Source of the DNA: Chalciporus piperatus
Lineage: Eukaryota > Basidiomycota > Agaricomycetes > Boletales > Boletaceae
NCBI GenBank assembly: GCA_038093975.1
Contig: JBBPTG010000326.1
Location: forward strand, 1-24,128
Length of the DNA stretch: 24,128 nt
Reading direction: 5' to 3'
Positions 1-8,479 of the stretch are shown piece after piece. Every line of letters begins with the position of its first letter. Within the stretch, counting starts at the first letter, position 1. Below the pieces are notes generated by a model. That model had not been told where the DNA came from and ran no database searches. It saw only the letters and a list, made by a program, of their open reading frames with translations. Made by a program: the position numbers and the translations under genes.

Positions 1-766
1 TATATTCTTTTGGGAGGATAGGTTTGGGTTTAGCCAGTTCGGCTGCGATTGCGAGTTCAGTAGCTCGGGTAAGGCGAGCGACAACATGATTGGGGACAAA
101 GCGTGAACCGCAACGAATAATGCGGTTTAGGGTATGGTTTTCGTAAGCGCGGTTAAGAAAGGTGGATTCGGTTTCAGAGTCCAGGTAGTCATAGAGTTGT
201 TGATCGACTTCCGGGGTTACATAAGAGTGTCGAGGAGGAGGGGTGGGTCGAGTGAAGAGTTGGTCGTTGGTTTTACAGGCTGCAGCATGTATGGTATACA
301 ACTTCTTTGACTCGTCGATGGATTCCGACAGCGACAAGGTACGCCGGCGCCAATCGATGGTTGGATTCGCTTTTTCAAGCCATGGGAGTCCTAGGATGAC
401 GTTCTCGTTTCCGCAATTCATGACGTGGAAGATTACTTCTTGTGCGATTCCTTCGATATCAAGGAAGAGGGTGGTGGTAAAGAGTATCATCCCGCTTTTG
501 TTTGCGGTCTGGTCGACATTTCGGACTCGAATAGGGGTTTCAAGTCGAGTAGTGGGGATTCGATTTCTTCTTATAAAGCCCCAGTCGATACAGGAGATGT
601 CTGCGCCGCTATCAATGAGGGCGTGGGTTTCGACGGCTTTCATCGTGTGCGAGGGAACGATAATCTGTATGGGAATTTGCATAGAGCGCTTTCGCGACTT
701 TACAAGTACAGGTGCACACGTGATTGGGGAAGCTTGCGTCGGCAGGGCTTCCCGGTCTAAAAACCC
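1..766 (-). CDS. Ty3/gypsy retrotransposon Pol, N-terminal part (aspartic protease), cut by window edge
   Basis: The minus-strand frame is open from about 766 to base 1 without a stop, so the protein continues off the window. It carries a retropepsin-like protease, which cuts the element's own polyprotein. The catalytic motif ALIDSGADIS lies at about 597-626, and the flap-end motif ILGLPWLE is about 80 residues further on, followed by an NPTIDW stretch. The last visible residues (KPKPILPKEY) resemble the linker that leads into reverse transcriptase in this class; that domain would lie to the left of the window. The frame is -1 relative to Gag and overlaps its end. No start codon is expected, because it is probably made as a Gag-Pol fusion. 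The visible part has no internal stop. Confidence 0.85.
757..766 (-). promoter_or_regulatory. Candidate -1 ribosomal frameshift site at the gag stop
   Basis: On the minus strand the last Gag codons are aag ggt ttt tag. The heptamer G GGT TTT (766-760) fits the X XXY YYZ slippery pattern and lies directly before the TAG. Slipping back one base gives ggg ttt tta gac, which enters the open protease frame. The role is inferred from frame geometry and pattern. Confidence 0.55.
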
Positions 767-2058
767 TTTGTGACAAAGGCTACTTTACGAACGGTGGTTT
801 CATCCTCATCATCTATCTCGATCAGCGAGGGAATTTCTTCCTCAACCTTCTGAACCTTCTTCGGGGTTTTCTGGTTCGAGGAGAATTCTGGGCAGGCGTT
901 GGACCGATGTCCAGCTTTCCTGCAGCGGAAGCAGAGCCCTTTTTCCTGGCAGCGTTTCCGCTCTTCAGGAGTGAGTTTGGAGATACGGATGACGTCGACG
1001 TCCATGGCATTGGGGTCCCGGGCAGGGGTAGAGTGGTTGGTGGAGGAGAATGGACGAAATGGCTTAGCAGGGTTGCGATTGCGATTCGCGATTTCATTGG
1101 CGTGTTCCCATTGGGTCTGGAACTGGGTAGTGCGTTTGTACCAATCCTCCATCGTGGTAGGGACAGTGTCCATGCTGTTGACTCGTCTCATGAGGGAGAC
1201 GGGTATGCCTGCGGAAAAGTATCCGATTAGGACATTGTTATCGGTGATGCCTGATAAGGCGACTTGATTCTGGAAACTTGAAATGAATTCTGGGAGGGAG
1301 GGAGAATGCTCTCCATTCTTGAGAGGTTTCATTCGCTTGGTGGAGAGCCAGGCGACGGCGTTTCCTACGGTGTCGTGGTGTTTGAATGCGGTTTCGAAAT
1401 CAGTAATAAACTGAGCCCAGGTTCCCATTGTGACTGTGGCGCCGGTGATGGCTTTGCGGCGGAAGGTGGCGGCCCAAGTGGCTGCTGATCCTTTGGACAT
1501 GTAAGACAGCGCAAAGGCGATCTTCTTGGGGTCGGTGTTGTATACGTCACCATTGACAGTGAGATAGAATTGGATAGAATTCATCCAAGCAGTGCTCTTT
1601 TCAAAGGAGCCATCAAAGGCGTCTGGGGCTCCGATGCGGAGTTCAGTGGGTTTGGAGGACGACATGGGGTTTACAAAGGTAGGGGGTATCTGATACGCTC
1701 CTGGTGCAAATGCGGGTGCGGGAAGGGAAGGAGTGGGGAAAGCTAGGGTTCGTGGGGGAGCAGGCGACACAGGGAACTGTGGAGCTCTTCGGGATATTGG
1801 GGTTGGCGACGGTGGTGTTGGTGACCTTGGGATGGTTACAGCTGAGGAAAATTCGTGGGAGAGGTGAAGGGTTTCTTCTTGTTCCTCTTGGGTGGTGATT
1901 GGTTCGTCGTAAAGATCCGAGGTGTCGTAGGGGTTAGAGGGATCTTCCTCTTCAGGTGAGCCCGAGTCAGAAGATTCGGGGTTCTGTGGATTAGCGGTCT
2001 CTCGTGGGGGGCCCCAGCGAGAGGTGTCGAGGCGAGGTCGTTGGGAAATGGTGGAGGT
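757..2058 (-). CDS. Ty3/gypsy retrotransposon Gag with CCHC zinc knuckle
   Basis: The minus-strand frame is open from just after a stop at 2059-2061 to a TAG at 757-759. The N-terminal part is acidic and Pro/Ser-rich. A retrotransposon-gag-like core follows, beginning with the DAFDGSFEKSTAWMNSIQFY segment. Near the C-terminus is a zinc knuckle CFRCRKAGHRSNAC, which fits C-x2-C-x4-H-x4-C and binds nucleic acid in this family. Gag forms the virus-like particle of the element. The first in-frame ATG is at 1665 and would lose the Pro-rich leader. No ATG occurs between 2058 and 1665, so the true start is unclear: it may be missing, mutated by the upstream stop, or the element may be slightly decayed. 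Pol follows in the -1 frame. Confidence 0.85.
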   Translation of the reverse strand, partial: TSTISQRPRLDTSRWGPPRETANPQNPESSDSGSPEEEDPSNPYDTSDLYDEPITTQEEQEETLHLSHEFSSAVTIPRSPTPPSPTPISRRAPQFPVSPAPPRTLAFPTPSLPAPAFAPGAYQIPPTFVNPMSSSKPTELRIGAPDAFDGSFEKSTAWMNSIQFYLTVNGDVYNTDPKKIAFALSYMSKGSAATWAATFRRKAITGATVTMGTWAQFITDFETAFKHHDTVGNAVAWLSTKRMKPLKNGEHSPSLPEFISSFQNQVALSGITDNNVLIGYFSAGIPVSLMRRVNSMDTVPTTMEDWYKRTTQFQTQWEHANEIANRNRNPAKPFRPFSSTNHSTPARDPNAMDVDVIRISKLTPEERKRCQEKGLCFRCRKAGHRSNACPEFSSNQKTPKKVQKVEEEIPSLIEIDDEDETTVRKVAFVTKGF

Positions 2059-2310
2059 CTACAGCGAGGGTAGCCTTCAGGGGTAACTTAGACCTTTTGT
2101 TACGCTTGTACCGGGTAGGTCAAAGCGTAGACGCAAAAGCCTAGTCAAGGACAAGGGTTTCAAAGGTAGCCTAACGATGGGATGTCCACGTTAAGGCCTA
2201 GCGTCCGTTCAAGAGTGGGACGGTGACTCTCAGAAGGTTCAAAGGAAGCGAGGAAAGACCAAGCTAGATTGCGCAGGTCTAAGTTAAAGTTACAGGAGGA
2301 AACTCGAGGG

Positions 2311-2318
2311 TTTATATA
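2311..2318 (-). promoter_or_regulatory. TATA box of the LTR promoter
   Basis: Reads TATATAAA on the minus strand, inside the LTR and upstream of Gag. The position fits an LTR core promoter. Confidence 0.5.
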
Positions 2319-2353
2319 AGTAGAGGAACGAGTTAAGGGCAGGCATGGAACTG

Positions 2354-2781
2354 GTCGGAATGTGTAAGAACAAGCTATGACGAATAGGAATGAGTCATGC
2401 TTGGTAAGTGTACAAGTCAGCGATGACGAAGCATGGAATGTGAAAGAACATCGAAGAACATCCGCTGACTAAAGCAAGCAAGAAATAAGAGGCCTAGGCA
2501 GGACTCGAACCAGCGACTAGGACTTAGTACAAGGAAAGAAGAGGAAAGAATAGGGCGATCGTAACAGTCGGAATATGTAAGAACAAGTCATGACGAATAG
2601 GAATGAGTCATGCTCGATAAGCATACGAGTCAGCGATGACGAAGCGTGGAAGGTGAAAGAACATTAAGGAATGTTTGCTGACTAAAGCAAGGTAAGAAAT
2701 GAGAGGCCTAGGCAGGACTCGAACCAGCGACTAGGACTTAGTACAAGGTAACAAAGAAAGAAAGAATGAGTGATCGTAACA
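2354..2781. repeat. Tandem duplication, two copies of about 214 bases
   Basis: Copy 1 (2354-2566) and copy 2 (2567-2781) both start gtcggaat and end gatcgtaaca. They align along their whole length with scattered substitutions and a few short indels, and share long blocks such as aggcctaggcaggactcgaa. The divergence shows the duplication is not very recent or that copies decay quickly. Each copy holds a tRNA-like B-box word. Confidence 0.85.
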
Positions 2782-3205
2782 TATCGGACACTATCCACTG
2801 CGACGAAACCACAACCATCCTCTACCCACCACTCGCAGCCACTTGTCAGTTTTGGCTGGGGTTCAACAAGCATCAACAAGCATGAGGGTCCTCAGACTGT
2901 GTTCGTCAAATTTGGAACAATGATGCCCTCATCTGGGCCCTTGGTGCACATGGAATATTGCAACTACACAGGGCCTCAGGCTGCTTCAGATCCCTCATCT
3001 ACTGCTAGTATTGCCATTGCTTGCCATCTTCCTTACTCTGACACAGGCCAGTGGCTTGGCTGGCTTTTGGTCCGGGGCCTAGACACACAGTTGCACACAC
3101 CAATTTCACGCAGGGAGCGTTCCATGAAGGCTGTCATGGTCAGTGTTAGAGTCGTGCAAATAACAGTATTTCTGCTTTGATCTAGAGCATGTTGGCTGTG
3201 CTAGA
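2782..3205. other. Flank of the LTR with a CpG-poor segment, no gene recognised
   Basis: A 136-codon plus-strand open frame (2770-3180) starts inside the LTR end, has no family resemblance I recognise and is probably chance. From 2881 to 3240 only six CpG dinucleotides occur, while TG and CA are common. The next 120 bases and most of the window are CpG-rich. This looks like decayed, formerly methylated repeat DNA. Confidence 0.4.
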
Positions 3206-4034
3206 TCAGATTGATGCTGCTGCCGTCACCAAGGTAAATACTTTCCAAGTTATGTCAGACCCCATCCCCCGAACGCATTCTTCCTCGCCACAGACTGTCT
3301 CTGTGCTCACCAAGGCTGAACCAATATTCGTTCTCAGGCTCGTAGGTGACGTCAACATGCTGCCTTGCGGACGAGAGATAGACTGCCACCCGTGACGAGC
3401 GTGCTGGCGATCGACTGTGTCATCCGTAGAGGGTTTCTGAAATGGGGTCTCGGCGGAAATGGGCCTCCCGATTTTGTACCCGAGGGAGTAGAACCACTCG
3501 ACGGAGTAATACCGAGGACGACAGTGGTACTTGAGGTGCACGTCGATGAACTTTGGTGTCGCTGGAGAAAAGATTCGTACCGCGATATCTGAATCACGGG
3601 GCTTTGAAACGAAGGGATCGATCGTGATCAGAATTCCACCATTGAGATCGGTGATCGTGACCTACCGTATTATCGTCCCATTCGACCCGCCTGTCGATGA
3701 TAGAGACGCACTTCTGGAGGGTACCTTTGCCAAGCCCCAGATCTTCCTCTATGATAGCAACAGAATCACTGATCGTCTGTTTTCGACGAGAAAACACGTT
3801 TTTGTGTTTCGCGTTGGTGGCGAGACGAAGCCGGGTGTGGGTCATCCATTGTGCAGCCGTTGCAGTGACGGGAGACAAGAGCGGTCCGAAGTAGTGCTCT
3901 GCGAGTGCGAGACCATTTACATCTGGCCCAGGCTCCTGCACATTCTCGATGGCGTCCATGCCTGAATCAGATTCACCTTCCGAGTCCGACTCGGACAGCA
4001 TAATGGTGTTCGAAGTTGGGTCGAAGAGGAAGGC
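3206..4034 (-). CDS. Hypothetical protein, two candidate exons (low confidence)
   Basis: Exon candidates on the minus strand are 4034-3666 and 3601-3206, joined by a 64-base intron (GTAGGT donor, CTGATCAC branch-like word, AAG acceptor). The first exon follows a good acceptor (tttttgtag) and encodes an acidic Ser/Asp/Glu stretch (LSESDSEGESDSG) and then a soluble-looking segment. The second encodes KFIDVHLKYHCRPRYYSVEW and a less convincing tail. The intron can alternatively be read as coding if one base was inserted near 3660. No start codon is obvious; the first in-frame ATG in exon 1 is at 4001. An alternative is that this is the downstream part of a chimera with the ankyrin fragment at 4161-4411, since the phases are compatible. 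I do not recognise the family. Confidence 0.3.
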
Positions 4035-4160
4035 CTACAAAAAAATACAAAGCTCAGCTTGAGGGCTGCGAGGCTTACACGATGGGGTAAAGAAGGGTGA
4101 GTGAAGAGGGTGCTTTGAGAAGCATCAACATATGAGCACTTCGGGAAGCACGACGTACAC

Positions 4161-4411
4161 ATTCTGGTTATCTCTATCGTTCACTGTCGCTTTTCCTGAT
4201 TCTACGAGTTGTTGGACGGTAGCAAGATCACCTCTTTGTGCCGCTGATATGATCTCTTGCTGCTGGACGAGGGTTGGATAGATATACAGCAAGCCAAGCT
4301 CGGCTCACTCACCACAGGTTGGGACGGTTGGGAATGATGGATGCTAGTCCCTGTTGCTTGCTCGTTGTCTAGTTTTGTCGTCGGCTCTGTCTTGTGACTT
4401 GGCTCATTCAT
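4161..4411 (-). pseudogene. 5' fragment of an AKR1-like ankyrin-repeat palmitoyltransferase
   Basis: Two minus-strand exons: 4411-4313 (33 codons, start ATG at 4411) and 4253-4161 (31 codons), with a 59-base intron (GTGAGT..GAG), phase 0. Exon 2 encodes IISAAQRGDLATVQQLVESG and then KATVNDRDNQN. This is the typical beginning of the first ankyrin repeat of AKR1-type DHHC palmitoyltransferases, Golgi enzymes that attach palmitate to proteins. A good donor (GTACGT at 4158) follows. The expected next exon, starting TPLHWAA and carrying further ankyrin repeats and the DHHC domain, is not found in the 4.1 kb to the left. The gene is therefore cut off or rearranged after its first half-repeat. It is divergent from the GPHR gene with 138 bases between start codons, so its promoter may be intact. 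The family call rests on the ankyrin segment alone. Confidence 0.6.
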
Positions 4412-4549
4412 GCTTGATCGTCGTTGTCGTCGTCGTTGTCGACGACGGACGTGTCTGCCGCACAGCTGCGCTGGCACGTGGTCAATCCAAAGCTGCGTTC
4501 GAACCCTACAACGAGGTTAAGGTTAAACCTGCTTCGCAACTTGAAGATC
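4412..4549. promoter_or_regulatory. Short divergent intergenic region
   Basis: 138 bases separate the start codons of the AKR1-like fragment (minus) and the GPHR gene (plus), so it should hold both promoters or 5' leaders. It includes an imperfect GTC/GAC trinucleotide run at about 4421-4447. No clear TATA box is visible. Confidence 0.4.
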
Positions 4550-6555
4550 ATGATGTTACTCGCAGAGCTACTGCTCTTCGTCGCGAGGTTAGTACACAAA
4601 TTCTGACGCGGACATTTGGAACTTGACCTCGTTTTTGATCTAGTGCTTGCATATTTCTGTGTTGTCGCGTATACCTACAGCGGAGACTGTACAATGACCT
4701 CCAATATCTTGCACCTGCGGCCACGCAAGATACCCTTCCGCAGTCGGCGACAACACCCAAGCCAAGTTCAACGAATTCATGGCATTCCATCCTTGCACAA
4801 TCATCATTCTCGCTCTGCTTCACAGAGTGTTGCTTGCTCTTCGCCATGCTGATGTGTCAAGGGTTCAGCATTCTCGATCCATAGTAAGTGTTCACATGAC
4901 TCCCCATATTTTGACCGCTTCCCCCCTTTACCCAGCGTCCGATTGTACACGTGGAGAACATCCCTCTTCCTTCTCCTCTCAACCATTATCGTTCTTATCC
5001 CGGCTTCATTTTGCATGGTTCTCACCTATCGTTCCGGTGCGTCACACGTCCTCACTCGCCTTTTCTGAACCATAACAACCCTCTCGGATCCTATAGAGAC
5101 TCCCAACCTTCTCAACATCCGAGCGATAACATTCTTGTTACCAGTCGCCCTCTTTATCTTTGCTCTCTCGTTCATCCCACTCCCCGCGGATTTTACGTCG
5201 TCCAATCCTCTCACATCGACCACTGCTCGGTTGGTAGTCCTCGGAACTACTATCCTCGGGCTTCTATCAGGACTAGGTGCTGTGAACGGAGCGTGGGCTA
5301 CTTTTGCACGCAAGGCGTAAGTGCTTGATTAATGTGAACGGTGGGGAACTTGCGAAGCTCACTCATTTGATTTGGAAAGAACCATCCACTCCACCGCTTC
5401 TATCGCTTCGGCGGAAACCGCGCTCGAGCGGGTCAGGTCAGATTTACGTGAACGAACGCGAGATCTAGACGAATACGGGGCTTCAAAGGTTTTTGAAATC
5501 CCCCTCATTTCATGACTTTCTGCCCCTAAGTTAGCTATCTGCGAAAGCCCCAGACAGGTGACTCTTGGTTATCGCGCGTGACGTTCAAGCGTGATACACG
5601 TAAGGTTTCATGCTCGTCGAATTACCGCCGGAATGAACTTATAAGTCCACTCACTTGCTTACCTCCATTCGTAGATCAGGGTTCGTTACAACAAGAGATC
5701 ATCGGTCTACAAGCCCTAGACTCTCAAATGACGAGTCGGGTTGCGGCGCTGAAACGAAATCGAGAAAACACTGAATTTGCACTCTCCCTCCGTGGCAAAG
5801 TTCTCAGCAGAGTATGGGCAGTGTATTGTGTGTGTAGGGTTTTCAGTGCAAGTATTCTCATGTGACGTTAGTGGCATCGCCGTTTTTCGCTGATACACTT
5901 GTCCCTCTCCTAGTCCGTCATCAATTTATTATCTCCACCATCATCTATAGATGACAAGTCGTCATCTTACGGGGATAGCATTGCCCACATACTCGCATAC
6001 TTGTTTTCCTTGTTGCCTGCCGCGTCTGGGAAACTGACCATTGACGTCCCATCTTTCTCCAAGCAGATCAGTCTGTTTCTCGTGGGAGTCATCATCATGA
6101 GCAGCGTCAGCGTAGTACTGAGAGGCGTGACGAGGGTAAGTCGGCCCATCACATCCCTCCATCTGTACATACTAACCACCCATGTTCGATAAGGCATTCC
6201 GAATCACTTCTCGTAACATCTCCGCTTCTCTGATGTTCCTTTTATTAGCACAGCTTATGGTATGATCTAACGACTCGTTAGTCTTGTTCTGAGACATTAA
6301 TTCTGATCAATAACCTAGGGAATCTATCTCCTTTCGACATTGGTACAGCTACGGACGATGTTCCCCCCTTCGCATGCCTCAGCTTCAGGGGCGGATGGAT
6401 CAGCTGACGGCGACGTTAACTTATTCTCTACTCTTCCCCAATACTCGTTATTCGGAGGGTTGTTCGACTGGTCGTTCCTGATCGGTGCAACGGGGTGCGC
6501 CCTTACGCGTTGGGGTGGCGGCGTGTTCAGTGAAGACGACGAAGAGTACGCGTAA
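4550..6555 (+). CDS. Golgi pH regulator / ABA-GPCR family membrane protein (GPHR)
   Basis: Ten exons: 4550-4587, 4644-4883, 4936-5036, 5097-5316, 5380-5488, 5554-5599, 5675-5847, 5914-6135, 6194-6259, 6319-6555; 483 residues, all phases consistent. GPHR proteins are multi-pass anion channels that help acidify the Golgi; plant homologues are GTG1/2. Family marks seen: N-terminal membrane segment MMLLAELLLFVARSACIFLC, LYNDLQ after it, LLSGLGAVN at residues 182-190, a coiled region with LQQEIIGLQALDSQM, FALSLRGKVLSRVWAVYCVC, KQISLFLVGVIIMSS, SRNISASLMFLLLAQLMGIY, and a C-terminal FDWSFLIGA segment. Length fits the family (about 450-530). The start could be either of two adjacent ATGs (4550 or 4553). 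Intron 7 (5848-5913) needs a GC donor (GCAAGT); the GT alternative at 5852 with acceptor 5950 would lose the conserved SVINLL segment. Divergent from the AKR1-like fragment. Confidence 0.88.
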
Positions 6556-6849
6556 GTAATGCGCGGACAACAGAAGCTGTACGTTAGGAGTTAATTACAA
6601 CGGACGGGTAGTTGGTCGACAAGGTTTCATTGGACGTTGTAATACTTACCATTCGACGTGTAGTAGTAATTAATATCCATGCAACCATCACATGGAGGCG
6701 GTGATGAGTGAGTCGTTACATACCAGAATGTGGTTTCTTACATTCAAGAAAGAGTCACCGATATACTTCATCAATACATATATGCATAACCAACCGTATA
6801 TACCGAAATTAACGTCCACGACTCCCCCGCATCGGGTTTTTCCACATCG

Positions 6850-8479
6850 CTAAGATAAAGCTCCCCAGACGGCCAAACCTGCGAAGAAACACATTAAACT
6901 GACGAGAGCGCTCACGTACGCAGCAGTGTGTATGCCGATACGGGGAAGGATCATCGGAGTGTAAAGAGAGGAGAGAGATGAATGTATGAGCAATACGATG
7001 GGCAAGGTAACCATAAATGGTTTGTGCGTGATGATGGGGTATGGGATGATCCTGCTATCTGAGATTGGAACGGAAAGGGGCGAACGAAGATAAGCAGAAG
7101 AGACTAGAAGCGTGAGACCAACAGAAAGAATAATAGAATCGAAGCGTTGTAAGCATGACACGAAAACTGGAATTTTCTGCCAATGTTTCGTTAGTTGGAA
7201 TCGTGCGGGGTAGAGTGGTGTTTGGGTGACATACGATGGGAGCAACGCCAAACACATTCTCGAGTTCTTCTCTCGATTTAATAGCGACCAATTTGTCGAA
7301 ATTGCGTTGAATTTGGGAGTCGAGCGCGTTTGCCTGAGCATTTCTGTGCGTCTCTTGCCCTGTTTGGTCCTCGAGTTGTGGAAGATCGTCATGGGAATCC
7401 GCTGCTACTCGCTCCTCAGGGTCCCTCCATCGATACGGGTTCCCATTGTTCTGAGGCGTAGAGTTATCCTTCAACCGCTCCAAAAATTCACGTTCCCTGC
7501 CTGGAGGGACCATTACATCGCGATATAGCGCGATCTGTTGGTAACCCTGAACAAGGGAGACCAAGACTTCCGCGATATTCAACGAAAGCCACCAAACGGT
7601 GTGGAAAGACGGGTCTTGCCACGTGGGTTTCAGGCTGTCCATATTATGGCGAACCTGCAACAATGCGAGAGATGCGAGGCGTAGGAGGTTCACGACCAAC
7701 ACGTGTAGGAACGTGGTTAGAAGCGTGGCTGCGTCGGGGCGGAGAGCGAGAGATGTCAATGAATAAATAGGAACGCGGAGTTGGTGCGCGAGGGTGAACA
7801 TAGCCGAGGACAGGAGAACCTCTGGGAGAGGTGAAGGGAAATATGGTGGGTAACGGGAAGACGGGTTCGGGTGAGGCCATACGAGAGGCGGCAGCACCGC
7901 AAGAATTGCAAAAGTGACCAACGCTGATGAGGGCACGAACGTATACAGTGCCAGTAATCGTTTATACGATCCTGAAAACGGGCGATGTCAAAGATACAGC
8001 AGGCGACGATGTCGGTGTGCAGACTCACCTCCGTATAGGCCATTTTCTTCCAACTCCCATTCGATTTCGTCTTCGATATCTTCGGGTTCAAGCTGGTCAC
8101 CTGGGTCTCCGTGTTCAGCAGGGACTGCGTGCTCGTTCTCTGTAACTCTGTTTAGGGGACTATGAGGCATGCTCTCGGGGCTCCTTCGCATCCTATCTTC
8201 TTCTTCTTCTTCGCTGTCCAAACCACTCAGGATACTCTCCCCCCGTGAGTCTAGTCGTCGCCAGTGTTGTTGTTCGGTGGTTGCGTCCTCGTTGGTGGCA
8301 ACGTCGTAAGCCATCAGTTCGGAAGTCTCCTGTCGAGGGACGTAGACATCTTCTGTGCTATAATAATAGTTGGTGTCTTCGACAACCACTTGTGCAGGAT
8401 CTTGCCGTCTAAACGATCGCTCCACCGAGTATGTTTGTGGATGAACGGCGGCGGCCATGTGTGCAACTCTTCGGTGCAT
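6850..8479 (-). CDS. Unrecognised multi-pass membrane protein with acidic N-terminus
   Basis: Three minus-strand exons, 8479-8029, 7971-7235 and 7176-6850, give 504 residues. Introns are 57 and 58 bases (GTGAGT..CAG, GTATGT..CAG) and phases fit. Residues 1-150 are hydrophilic and acidic, with an EEEEED run coded by a CTT-type repeat near 8198-8212. Hydrophobic segments follow at about 157-182 (LLALYTFVPSSALVTFAILA), two more between about 200 and 250, one near 265-285 (WWLSLNIAEVLVSLVQGY), then a charged loop of about 100 residues and two or three C-terminal segments ending in FFAGLAVWGALS. The ATG at 8479 has an A at -3; the in-frame ATG at 8458 is an alternative. It converges on the GPHR gene (294 bases apart). 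I do not recognise a named family; the exon consistency makes the gene itself likely. Confidence 0.75.

Larger units (their letters stand above)
2098..2781 (-). repeat. LTR of the left retrotransposon (5' LTR in element orientation)
   Basis: In minus orientation this stretch begins TGTTACG (2781) and ends CGTAACA (2098), which are perfect inverted termini of the TG..CA type. It lies directly upstream of Gag. It contains a TATATAAA box at 2318-2311. The 684-base length is inflated by a tandem duplication of its outer 213-215 bases (2354-2566 and 2567-2781); a second TGTTACGATC end sits at the copy junction, so the original LTR may have been 2098-2566 (469 bases). The partner LTR lies outside the window, so the ends and target duplication cannot be confirmed. 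No clear tRNA-type primer binding site follows the inner end. Confidence 0.65.

Noticed and set aside
243..773. Plus-strand open frames across the protease region
   Set aside because: They are antisense to the Pol frame, which shows clear protease motifs; no plus-strand motif is visible.
724..1488. Plus-strand open frames opposite Gag
   Set aside because: Shadows of the Gag frame with its zinc knuckle on the other strand.
2461..2740. Possible complete tRNA genes around the B-box words
   Set aside because: Only the T-arm-like word fits; no D-arm, anticodon arm or pairing acceptor stem could be built upstream.
2770..3180. 136-codon plus-strand frame starting at the LTR edge
   Set aside because: No family resemblance, starts inside the repeat and lies in a CpG-depleted segment where stops are altered by decay; not called as a gene.
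5852..5950. GT-AG alternative for GPHR intron 7
   Set aside because: Phase fits but it removes the conserved SVINLL segment; the GC-AG intron gives a gap-free match to the family.
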